From contig JAITTA010000253.1 of NCBI GenBank assembly GCA_031287395.1, positions 1-6,779 of the forward strand: a stretch of DNA of 6,779 bases. Direction: 5' to 3'. Origin of the DNA: Dysgonamonadaceae bacterium (GTDB lineage Bacteria > Bacteroidota > Bacteroidia > Bacteroidales > Azobacteroidaceae). The notes under the pieces were generated by a model, which was not told the origin of the DNA, did no database searches, and saw only the letters and a list, made by a program, of their open reading frames with translations. Shown here piece by piece: positions 1 through 6,280 of the stretch. The stretch's first letter is position 1. Every line of letters starts with the position of its first letter. Both the position numbers and the translations under genes were made by a program.

Positions 1-353
1 GTGATATTTTCGTTGATAGTAAGATCGATCAGGACATCGCATTGCTGACGAGAAAATTCCTCCAATAATTTCTTATCCGGAACTCCGGATTTGTTTGTAT
101 CTATTTTGGATACAATAATCCGGTAAGGGGTTTCCGAATAATCGTATTTATCGTCTTTTACTTTATAGCCATAAGCTTTTAACTTTTTGCCCATTTTTTC
201 CAAATGTTCTACAAAGGCGTCAACCACTTCATAATCGCTGGTTTCAAATACAAGCAAAACAGAATAAATCTTATCCATGCTTAAAAATCTTTTATCCCGA
301 CGACTATTCTTGCACAGGTTTTTAATCTTATTTCTTATAAAAAATTCAAACAT
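1..353 (-). CDS. DUF6913-like protein, C-terminus cut by window edge
   Basis: This reading frame is open from an ATG at 353 down to base 1, giving 117 codons plus two bases, and it continues outside the window. I see a short basic N-terminal segment (residues 1-25, rich in Lys and Arg, starting MFEFFIRNKIKNL), then a beta-strand-like SVLLVFE (31-37), and further on CDVLIDLTINENI (105-117). This layout matches my recollection of the Bacteroidota family DUF6913, found next to ligA and often dapA, with a conserved 'D-hydrophobic-LIDLT..E' stretch. Its function is unknown to me. A second in-frame ATG at 278 would remove the basic segment. I prefer 353 because family members carry such a basic N-terminal segment and because it lies only 27 bp after the ligA stop, which suggests co-transcription. 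No Shine-Dalgarno is visible. The family assignment is from memory of motifs and is moderately sure; the coding call is firmer. Confidence 0.7.
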   Translation of the reverse strand, partial: MFEFFIRNKIKNLCKNSRRDKRFLSMDKIYSVLLVFETSDYEVVDAFVEHLEKMGKKLKAYGYKVKDDKYDYSETPYRIIVSKIDTNKSGVPDKKLLEEFSRQQCDVLIDLTINENI

Positions 354-380
354 AAGACAATTCTTTTTTATATGAGTCAA

Positions 381-2378
381 TTAAATCATTTCTAAGAAAA
401 AGTCTTCATCAATAATTTTGACACCAAGTTTCTGAGCCTTTTCAAGTTTAGCCGGCCCCATATTATCTCCTGCAAGAACATAATCTGTTTTCGAAGAGAC
501 CGAAGCAACATTTTTCCCTCCGTTTTTCTCAATCATCGCTTTGTACTCATCGCGTGAGTGTTTTGAAAAAGTGCCACTTATTACAAACGTCAGACCACCC
601 AATTTAGTTGTTTTTTCCGATAAGATTTTCCGGTCGATTTCCATTTGAACACCTGTTTTTCTCAAACGTTCGATCAATAGTCTGTTTTTCTCATCCGAGA
701 AATAGCGAATAACACTCTGAGCAATACGGTCTCCTATCTCATCTACTTCCGTTAATTTCCAGATATCTGCAGACATGATGCAATCAATCGAATGAAGGCT
801 GTTGGCTAACCGTTTGGCAACAGTTTCTCCTACATACCGGATTCCCAGAGCAAATAAGACCCGTTCAAAAGGCACTTTCAAAGACTCCCGGATACTTTCC
901 AGAAAATTCCGGGCGCTTTTTTCTCCCCAACGTTCCAGATATACGATATCCTGAGCTTTCAGATCGTATAAATCAGCAACATTTTTTATCAGGCCCGCCT
1001 TGTAAAAATGCTCAATATTCTCGCTCCCGATATGGATGTCCATGGCCTTACGGCTGACAAAATGTTCTATTTTTCCTTTGATTTGAGGTTCGCAATCATT
1101 TTCATCAGGACAGTAAAATGCAGCTTCTCCCGGTTCTCTAACCAACGGAGTTCCACATTCGGGACAATTCTTAATGAATTGAACTTTCTCTCCGGTTAAA
1201 AAACGTGCGTCTTTATCAACTCCGGTTATTTTAGGGATAATTTCCCCTCCTTTTTCCACATAAACCATATCTCCGATATGCAAATCGAGGGAATTAATAA
1301 TATCCGCATTATGAAGTGACGCCCTTTTTACCAGTGTTCCGGATAATTGTACCGGCTCCAGGTTAGCTACAGGAGTTACGGTTCCGGTTCTTCCTACCTG
1401 GAAACTCACGGAATTGAGCCTGGTTAAAGCTTTCTCTGCCTGGAATTTAAAAGAAATAGCCCACCGTGGCGATTTGGCGGTAAAACCAAGATTTCGTTGC
1501 TGCCGCAAAGAATTTACTTTCAAAACAATACCATCGGTTGCCACCGGTAAGTTCCTTCTTTCGATATCCCAATAACGGATAAATTCAAAAACTTCATCCA
1601 GGGTTCCGCATTTTCTGACGGCATCCGAGACTTTGAATCCCCAGGATTTTGCATACTGCAGATTTTCGTAATGCTCATCGGCAGGAAGATCTTCTCCCAA
1701 AAGGTAATAGAAATAGGAATCCAATCTCCGGGAGGCCACAACAGACGCATTCTGCAACTTCAAAGTGCCGGAAGCTGCATTTCTCGGATTTGCGAATAAA
1801 GGTTCTTCCTGTTGTTCCCGTTCTTTGTTCAAAGACTCAAAGACTTCCCAGGGCATCAGGATTTCACCCCGGATTTCAAATCTTTCCGGATAATGCTTTC
1901 CTCTTAACTTCAATGGAATACTTCGAATCGTTTTTACATTATCAGTCACTACATCTCCTCTGGTTCCGTCTCCCCTGGTAATCGCCTGGGTCAACACGCC
2001 ATTCTCATAAATTAAGGATACGGAAGTCCCGTCGTATTTCAACTCACAAACCAATTCAAAAGGCTCATTCAAACTTTTTTGAGTCCGGTTATAAAAATCC
2101 GTGACTTCTTCTTCGGAATACGTATTCGAAAGAGAAAGCATCGGATACCGGTGTTCAGCCTGAATAAAATTTTTATTGATATCACTACCCACACGTTGAG
2201 TCGGAGAATTCGGATCCGTATATTCCGGATACCGGGCTTCCAAATCCTGTAGTTCTTTCATCTTAAGATCAAAATCATGGTCACTGATGACCGGCGCAGA
2301 TAAAACATAATATTTATAATTATGTTCTTCCAGTTCTTCTCTCAACGCATCTATTCTTTGCTTTGCCAATGAATCCAT
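381..2378 (-). CDS. ligA: NAD+-dependent DNA ligase LigA
   Basis: LigA seals nicks in duplex DNA using NAD+, joining Okazaki fragments and completing repair; it is normally essential. The 665 residues are full family length and all domains appear in order. The N-terminal NAD+-binding Ia region is at about 1-65 (HNYKYYVLSAPVISD). Adenylation follows, with KYDG at 114-117 (Lys114 is the AMP-accepting lysine), EIRGEIL at 168-174, ANPRNAASGTLK at 196-207, TDGIVLKV at 281-288 and RWAISFKF at 305-312. The OB fold spans about 320-400. A zinc finger has Cys405, 408, 423 and 429 at standard spacing. Helix-hairpin-helix repeats span about 445-590, with LGIRYVGET at 511-519. A BRCT domain covers about 592-665. 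The first HhH motif reads DIHIGSE where most LigA have a GLG or SLG, apparently one residue shorter. The start is backed by AGGA at 2382-2385, three bases before the ATG. The 79-bp gap after the transferase gene may hold its own promoter, but I see no convincing one. Confidence 0.98.
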   Translation of the reverse strand: MDSLAKQRIDALREELEEHNYKYYVLSAPVISDHDFDLKMKELQDLEARYPEYTDPNSPTQRVGSDINKNFIQAEHRYPMLSLSNTYSEEEVTDFYNRTQKSLNEPFELVCELKYDGTSVSLIYENGVLTQAITRGDGTRGDVVTDNVKTIRSIPLKLRGKHYPERFEIRGEILMPWEVFESLNKEREQQEEPLFANPRNAASGTLKLQNASVVASRRLDSYFYYLLGEDLPADEHYENLQYAKSWGFKVSDAVRKCGTLDEVFEFIRYWDIERRNLPVATDGIVLKVNSLRQQRNLGFTAKSPRWAISFKFQAEKALTRLNSVSFQVGRTGTVTPVANLEPVQLSGTLVKRASLHNADIINSLDLHIGDMVYVEKGGEIIPKITGVDKDARFLTGEKVQFIKNCPECGTPLVREPGEAAFYCPDENDCEPQIKGKIEHFVSRKAMDIHIGSENIEHFYKAGLIKNVADLYDLKAQDIVYLERWGEKSARNFLESIRESLKVPFERVLFALGIRYVGETVAKRLANSLHSIDCIMSADIWKLTEVDEIGDRIAQSVIRYFSDEKNRLLIERLRKTGVQMEIDRKILSEKTTKLGGLTFVISGTFSKHSRDEYKAMIEKNGGKNVASVSSKTDYVLAGDNMGPAKLEKAQKLGVKIIDEDFFLEMI

Positions 2379-2433
2379 TTTTCCTGTTTTTATAAAATCG
2401 TAAAGCCCGTGAAATGTTTAATCCCGATCGTGC

Positions 2434-2455
2434 CTTTGTGTTCAAAGAATCTTTG
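2434..2455 (-). repeat. Alternating CTTTG/CAAAG inverted repeats after the transferase gene
   Basis: On the plus strand ctttg (2434-2438), caaag (2443-2447) and ctttg (2451-2455) alternate. The middle arm can therefore pair with either neighbour, giving two mutually exclusive short hairpins. The pair 2443-2455 is a 6-bp-arm palindrome around a single base. It starts three bases beyond the transferase stop and lies 56 bp before ligA. There is no adjacent T-run, so it does not look like an intrinsic terminator. It could be a protein-binding site, a weak RNA structure or chance. Confidence 0.3.
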
Positions 2456-2457
2456 TA

Positions 2458-3087
2458 TTATAACTCTGTAAAAGTAAGAACATATTCCGGATTGACCACA
2501 TAACGGATAAGAAATTCCGTTTTTCGACCCGTACGGCTTTCAAAAGAGGAAAACGTACTTAAAATTCCGATCTGCGGATCAAAAGGATTGATATGCAACT
2601 GTTCCTTAAATATTACCTCCTCTTCACCCAATGCCTTGAACATGGTTTCTTTTGCCGACCAATGAAGCAACAAATGGATCAATTCCTTCTCCTTTGAAAT
2701 ATGCCTTTGTTCTTTTTCGCTCAGGAAACGCTTCCGAAGACGCACAACTTGTTCCGCAACCTGCTCTATATCAATCCCAACAGGACGATTAGGGTTCAAT
2801 ATTACAGCAACATAACCGGCTGTATGACTGATACCGATATGGAAAGAACGGTCTTTTAAAAAAGGCTTTCCGGCATTATCATATTCGACCTCTTTTTCCT
2901 CTCCCAGCAACTCTTTTAACAACAGACGGACAGACAACCATTCCATTTTCCGTTTTTCCAACTTCATTTGCCTGAGAACCGGCCGGTACAATTCTTTCTT
3001 TTCCAATTCCGACAGTAATTCCTCCGGAGTTCCGGCAATGTTACGGACTCCCCAGATTGTGTCCGGATATGTTTTTTGGTTATTCAT
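2458..3087 (-). CDS. 4'-phosphopantetheinyl transferase, Sfp/HetI superfamily
   Basis: This 209-residue protein should move the 4'-phosphopantetheine arm from CoA to a conserved serine of acyl or peptidyl carrier proteins, in the cytoplasm. Diagnostic family motifs are present: GISHTAGYVAV at 85-95, VGIDIE at 103-108 (Asp106 and Glu108, the Mg2+ ligands) and WSAKETMFKALG at 143-154 (Glu147 and the Lys pair). The length fits the Sfp-type class with two half-domains rather than the ~120-residue AcpS class. The target is not shown; no carrier protein or synthase is nearby, so fatty-acid ACP is the simplest guess. The ATG overlaps the end of gldD by 8 bp, and an AGGTGG lies four bases before it, supporting this start and translation coupled to gldD. 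In other Bacteroidota I recall the same gene after gldD. No active-site residue is missing. Confidence 0.93.
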   Translation of the reverse strand: MNNQKTYPDTIWGVRNIAGTPEELLSELEKKELYRPVLRQMKLEKRKMEWLSVRLLLKELLGEEKEVEYDNAGKPFLKDRSFHIGISHTAGYVAVILNPNRPVGIDIEQVAEQVVRLRKRFLSEKEQRHISKEKELIHLLLHWSAKETMFKALGEEEVIFKEQLHINPFDPQIGILSTFSSFESRTGRKTEFLIRYVVNPEYVLTFTEL

Positions 3088-3655
3088 GCAGCCACCTGAA
3101 ACTCGTTATTATTTCCTGAATATCGTTTCTGATGTAATCTTTAACCGGAGCAATGGAATCCTGATTGGGAACCAGATTAAAATACAAAGCTCCGCGAAAA
3201 AAATAATGAACGCTATCGGTAATCACAAACTGAACAGGAGACGCCACATTTCCATTCACATCATAGATCAAGGCATAAACTCCATTTTCCGGATCCGAAT
3301 ACGATTTCTCCGAAATGCCATCGGCCTTGGGCACATGCTTGTAAACAAATTTACGACTATCCTCACTGGCGGCAATCAAATCTTTTCCGGACCGGATAGG
3401 TAATAAAGTACAATAAATCCTGGCATCGAAAGAGGGATAGTCGATATTATACCAATCACCGTCGACCGTATCGGCAACAGCCGATACACTGGCCTGCTGT
3501 TGAACATTAAACGAAAACAATGCGAGCGAATCTCTGAATTGCCGGTAAACCGGTTGTTCCGGTTCAATCCGGAAATAACCCGATGGTTTGGGAGAATAAT
3601 CCCCCGAACAGGAACAAATGACAATAAAAAGAAAAAAAAATGCAGGAACCCTCAT
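3080..3655 (-). CDS. gldD: Gliding motility lipoprotein GldD
   Basis: GldD is a Bacteroidota-specific lipoprotein. In Flavobacterium johnsoniae it is required for gliding and, through the Gld proteins, for type IX secretion; homologues occur in non-gliding gut Bacteroidales, where the role is less clear. The 191-residue product starts with a hydrophobic signal (residues 3-14) and a lipobox-like ICSC, so Cys16 is the likely lipidated residue. Family landmarks follow: PKPSGYFRI at 22-30, YNIDYPSF at 69-76, GNVASPVQF at 135-143, TDSVHYFFRGALYF at 146-159 and PNQDSIAPV at 163-171. The start codon overlaps the gldE stop in an ATGA arrangement, so the pair is probably translationally coupled. The signal-peptide codons contain a nine-T run (3632-3640), the longest homopolymer in the window; the frame is intact across it. 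Confidence 0.95.
   Translation of the reverse strand: MRVPAFFFLFIVICSCSGDYSPKPSGYFRIEPEQPVYRQFRDSLALFSFNVQQQASVSAVADTVDGDWYNIDYPSFDARIYCTLLPIRSGKDLIAASEDSRKFVYKHVPKADGISEKSYSDPENGVYALIYDVNGNVASPVQFVITDSVHYFFRGALYFNLVPNQDSIAPVKDYIRNDIQEIITSFRWLHE
3092..3097 (-). promoter_or_regulatory. Shine-Dalgarno-like site for the transferase gene
   Basis: AGGTGG on the minus strand lies four bases upstream of the ATG at 3087, inside the last codons of gldD. Most starts in this window have AT-rich leaders without a Shine-Dalgarno, so this one stands out and fixes the start. The spacing is slightly short, and the bases also encode GldD residues, so chance is possible. Confidence 0.4.
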
Positions 3656-5007
3656 TCTGATGAATTTTCTTCTTGAAGAAGAGGTCGATCCTTATAAAAC
3701 CGGATCTTAAGTATCCTCTTCTTGTTCATTTCTAATATTTTAAATGAATACGGTCCGATAGAAACTTCTTCGTCCCGTTCAGGAAAATCTCCTTTTATCT
3801 CCAGGATTAAACCGGCCAATGTATCCGCATCTCCGGTAAGTTTTTCAAATTCCTTTTCATGCAACCCCGTTACCCGGAAAAAATCGGTTAACAGGATCTT
3901 GGCATCAAACACATAAGAACTATCAGCCAACTTAATAAACTTTCCATCATCGTCATCGTCGTACTCATCGCTAATCTCTCCCACGATCTCTTCCAGGATA
4001 TCTTCCATGGTAACAATTCCGGAGGTTCCTCCGAATTCATCAACCACAATGGCCAGGTGGATTTTATTCGTTCGGAACTCTTCAAGCAAGTCGTCGATTT
4101 TCTTTTTTTCCGGGACAAAAAAGGCCGGCCGGATCAGACTTTGCCAACGAAAACTATCCGGTTCACGGAGATACGGCAACAAATCCTTGATATACAATAC
4201 CCCTCTTATGTTATCCTGATTCTCTGAAAAGACGGGAATCCGCGAGTAACCCACATCAACGATATACTTGATAACATCGCTGAATGTTTGTTTTATATCC
4301 AAGTCTGCAATATCAATCCGGGGCGTCATGATTTCAACCGCAGTTTTATTGTAAAGTTTGATAATCCCTTCCAGCATTTCCTTCTCATCGGTTATTTCCT
4401 TCGATGTGAGTTCCAATGCCTTAGAGAGTTCATCTACGGATACGTCTCCTTTTTTCTTTTTGAGAGAATGGCCGACAATATTTGTTGATTTAACCAGAAT
4501 TCCCAAGACGGGTTTGATCAGAGCCTCCATTTTTCGGATTACGGGAGCCGTTCTTCTGGCTACATCCAAAGTATAGTTCTGAGCATAAATTCTGGGAATT
4601 ATTTCTCCGAAAAGCAATAAAATAAAAGTCAGCGCTATCGCCTCAAGTATAAAACCCAACGCAATGGCATGTGAAAAAACAATTATCCGGTTCACCGCAT
4701 AGGTAAACAGAATAACAGTTGTAATGTTCACAAAAATATTCCAGATTAAAATTGTGGCGAGTAAATATTCCAAACGGTTCAACAAACTCAGAATAGTTTT
4801 ATCCACAGCCAGATCACTTTCTTCAATACTATTTTTATCAGACGGAGAAAGGGCAAGAAAAGCTATTTCGGAAGCAGACACGAAACTCGAAAAGCAAAGT
4901 AAAAACACAGCAACAACCAACGCAACAACCGGACCGGTTGTTAAAGGGAATACCTGAACACTATCGAAAATACTTGATAAAAACGAATCTGCTTCCAAAA
5001 TAGACAT
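3652..5007 (-). CDS. gldE: GldE, CNNM/CorC-type membrane protein with CBS domains
   Basis: GldE belongs to the TlyC/CorC-like family: a DUF21 (CNNM) membrane domain, a CBS pair and a CorC/HlyC C-terminal domain. Relatives are linked to Mg2+ or Co2+ transport. In F. johnsoniae gldE sits beside gldD and is associated with gliding; its exact activity is unsettled. In this 451-residue protein I see hydrophobic segments at about 26-48, 82-105 and 112-137, a conserved GEIIPR at 134-139 and a fourth weaker segment near 152-175. The CBS pair spans about 220-345, opening with MTPR (227-230) and ending in DEFGGTSGIVTMEDILEEIVGEI (323-345, given as its conserved block). An acidic patch with five Asp in a row lies at 350-354. 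The CorC/HlyC domain spans about 358-440. The ATG is 13 bp after the ssb stop, and the gene overlaps gldD by 4 bp, which places it mid-operon. The gldD neighbour favours GldE over a generic hemolysin-type name. Confidence 0.94.
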   Translation of the reverse strand: MSILEADSFLSSIFDSVQVFPLTTGPVVALVVAVFLLCFSSFVSASEIAFLALSPSDKNSIEESDLAVDKTILSLLNRLEYLLATILIWNIFVNITTVILFTYAVNRIIVFSHAIALGFILEAIALTFILLLFGEIIPRIYAQNYTLDVARRTAPVIRKMEALIKPVLGILVKSTNIVGHSLKKKKGDVSVDELSKALELTSKEITDEKEMLEGIIKLYNKTAVEIMTPRIDIADLDIKQTFSDVIKYIVDVGYSRIPVFSENQDNIRGVLYIKDLLPYLREPDSFRWQSLIRPAFFVPEKKKIDDLLEEFRTNKIHLAIVVDEFGGTSGIVTMEDILEEIVGEISDEYDDDDDGKFIKLADSSYVFDAKILLTDFFRVTGLHEKEFEKLTGDADTLAGLILEIKGDFPERDEEVSIGPYSFKILEMNKKRILKIRFYKDRPLLQEENSSE

Positions 5008-5020
5008 TTTAGTTCAACAA

Positions 5021-5491
5021 TCAGAACGGCAAATCGTCGTCGGTTTTATTGCTTCCTAAAGACGGATTTTCAGTACCTTCCGGTTTAGATGCAACATCTT
5101 GATTCGGAGGCATCTGTACCGTTAACGGAGAGAGAGGAGTCCCTGATTGTCCATCCGGTTTTCGATCCAATAATTCCATGTTATCACCCCAGATTTCCGT
5201 AATATAACGTTTGTTTCCCGCCGTATCGTCATACGAACGGGTACGTATCCTTCCTTCAATAAAAATTTTGGACCCTTTACGTACATACTTTTCTGCGATT
5301 TCGGCTAAACCTCTCCACAATACGACATTGTGCCACTCGGTACGGTCCGGAACCTGAGTTCCGTTTGCCGCCGTGTAACCTCTTTCTGTTGTGGCCAAGG
5401 AAAAGTTGGCAACAGCACCCCCGTTATCAAAATACCTCACTTCGGGATCTTTACCCACATTTCCAATTAAAAATACTTTGTTGACTGACAT
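5021..5491 (-). CDS. ssb: Single-stranded DNA-binding protein SSB
   Basis: SSB binds single-stranded DNA as a homotetramer during replication, repair and recombination and recruits partners through its C-terminal tip. The 156-residue product has an OB fold over about 1-110 (NKVFLIGNVGKDPEVRY near the start, TEWHNVVLW at 51-59 with base-stacking Trp54 and Trp59, IFIEGRIRTRSY at 76-87). A low-complexity Gly/Pro/Ser/Asn linker covers about 111-150, and the acidic tip is DDDLPF (151-156), the intact protein-interaction motif. The ATG at 5491 immediately precedes the conserved first strand and has no Shine-Dalgarno, only an AT-rich leader. A strong Bacteroidota-type promoter lies 32-62 bp upstream, so this is probably the first gene of the ssb-gldE-gldD-transferase operon. 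Nothing unusual in the coding sequence. Confidence 0.97.
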   Translation of the reverse strand: MSVNKVFLIGNVGKDPEVRYFDNGGAVANFSLATTERGYTAANGTQVPDRTEWHNVVLWRGLAEIAEKYVRKGSKIFIEGRIRTRSYDDTAGNKRYITEIWGDNMELLDRKPDGQSGTPLSPLTVQMPPNQDVASKPEGTENPSLGSNKTDDDLPF

Positions 5492-5522
5492 AATAAAATA
5501 AAATTAAAGTTAAGATTCGGTT

Positions 5523-5553
5523 CAAAGTTAGAGAAAAACCCTGAAATTTCAAA
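5523..5553 (-). promoter_or_regulatory. Bacteroidota-type promoter for ssb
   Basis: On the minus strand TTTG (5553-5550) is followed after 19 bases by TAACTTTG (5530-5523). This matches the Bacteroidota primary sigma consensus of a -33 TTTG and a -7 TAnnTTTG at all fixed positions with normal spacing. A start site near 5515-5518 would leave a leader of about 25 bases before the ssb ATG. It probably drives ssb and the overlapping genes after it. The match is by eye and no start site has been mapped. Confidence 0.75.
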
Positions 5554-5582
5554 CGAATTTGTGTTCTAATTTTAAAATATTT

Positions 5583-5615
5583 CATACGACAATATTTTAT
5601 TTTTAAGGTCGTATG
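5583..5615 (-). terminator. Hairpin across the mutY stop codon, possible terminator
   Basis: CATACGAC (5615-5608 on the minus strand) pairs perfectly with GTCGTATG (5590-5583), an 8-bp stem around a 17-base AT-rich loop. The mutY TAA (5605-5603) lies in the loop. Beyond the stem the RNA is AU-rich (AAATATTTTAAAATT) but has no continuous U-run, so intrinsic termination is plausible, not certain. Its position between mutY and the ssb promoter fits a transcript end or an RNA 3'-end stabiliser. Confidence 0.45.
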
Positions 5616-6280
5616 GAACTCGCATCATTGTTGACTACGTCGATTTTACGAATTCGCGCTTCCTGGTGCAAGTTTTGCTTGCTCGTTTCATAATAATTTT
5701 CCAGATAAAACTCCATCAACCGGTGAACAGGATAAGCATCGATTGCATATTCCGGAATCCGGATAAAAGAACCGGGAGAGTCGGAAACAGCCCGGATATC
5801 CCCCTCCTTTCCGACAATGACTTCATAAAAACTTGCAAATAACTTCCGGTGCGACAGAACATGTTTTTTATTTTCCAGCACCAGCCGGAATTTTATTTCT
5901 TTTATATTCCGGAACATTTCTTGAAATACCGGATTCGCCTGTAATTCCGGGAACTTCAGAGGGACGTCGGATTCCAACACAGGAAATTCATACAGATTAT
6001 GCCAGACCCCTTTTCCCTGCCGCTTACTCAGGTACGTTTTCTCTCCCTGTATAATATGAAAATAATACAGGTAACGCTCTTTCACTTTCGTTTTACCCTG
6101 TTTTACGGGAAGTAAATTAACCTTTTTCGTCGCATATGCCATACACTGTGATGCAAACGGACATTCGAAACAAGCCGGAGCAGCAGGGACACATTGTAAA
6201 GCTCCGAATTCCATTATAGCTTGGTTGAACAATCCCGAGCGCTGTTTATCTATCAGCATACGAGCCGTTTCCGTGAACAT
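5603..6280 (-). CDS. mutY: MutY C-terminal part, in -1 frame (FeS and Nudix-like domains)
   Basis: This is the second half of the mutY gene, in the -1 frame relative to the first half. It is open from an ATG at 6280 for 225 codons. It resumes with MFTETARMLIDK, and NQAIMEFGALQC (19-30) is a MutY signature. The [4Fe-4S] ligands Cys30, 37, 40 and 46 have the classic C-x6-C-x2-C-x5-C spacing. A C-terminal Nudix-like domain, which reads 8-oxoguanine, spans about 67-200, with GKGVWHNLYEFPVLE (84-98) and HVLSHRKLFASFY (139-151 approximately). Nothing here is degraded, so the coding potential has been under selection until recently. Alone it lacks the catalytic helix-hairpin-helix domain and would not be a glycosylase. 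An AAGGG sits seven bases before its ATG, so independent initiation cannot be excluded. Joined to the first part the protein would be about 391 residues, close to the usual MutY size. Confidence 0.88.
   Translation of the reverse strand: MFTETARMLIDKQRSGLFNQAIMEFGALQCVPAAPACFECPFASQCMAYATKKVNLLPVKQGKTKVKERYLYYFHIIQGEKTYLSKRQGKGVWHNLYEFPVLESDVPLKFPELQANPVFQEMFRNIKEIKFRLVLENKKHVLSHRKLFASFYEVIVGKEGDIRAVSDSPGSFIRIPEYAIDAYPVHRLMEFYLENYYETSKQNLHQEARIRKIDVVNNDASSIRP

Noticed and set aside
350..354. GldE five-Asp run read as coordinates of the protein (residues 350-354), considered as a special metal-binding insert
   Set aside because: Acidic stretches after the GEI.DEYD block are common in this family as I recall, so it is not distinctive.
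1008..1199. Plus-strand open frame inside ligA
   Set aside because: It lies fully antisense to an unambiguous ligA domain, has no recognisable motifs and no promoter or ribosome site.
1649..1981. 110-codon plus-strand open frame inside ligA
   Set aside because: It is antisense to conserved ligA motifs; its composition reflects the complementary strand and it matches no family I know.
2379..2457. Possible separate ligA promoter
   Set aside because: TTTG elements occur, but none has a TAnnTTTG at proper spacing, so I do not annotate one.
3038..3403. 121-codon plus-strand open frame across gldD and the transferase start
   Set aside because: It is antisense to two well-supported overlapping genes and has no independent evidence.
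4101..4110. A AAA AAG slippery heptamer in phase within gldE (Glu300-Lys302 region), like the dnaX site
   Set aside because: gldE is intact across it, no conserved sequence continues in the -1 frame, and Lys-rich stretches produce this heptamer by chance.
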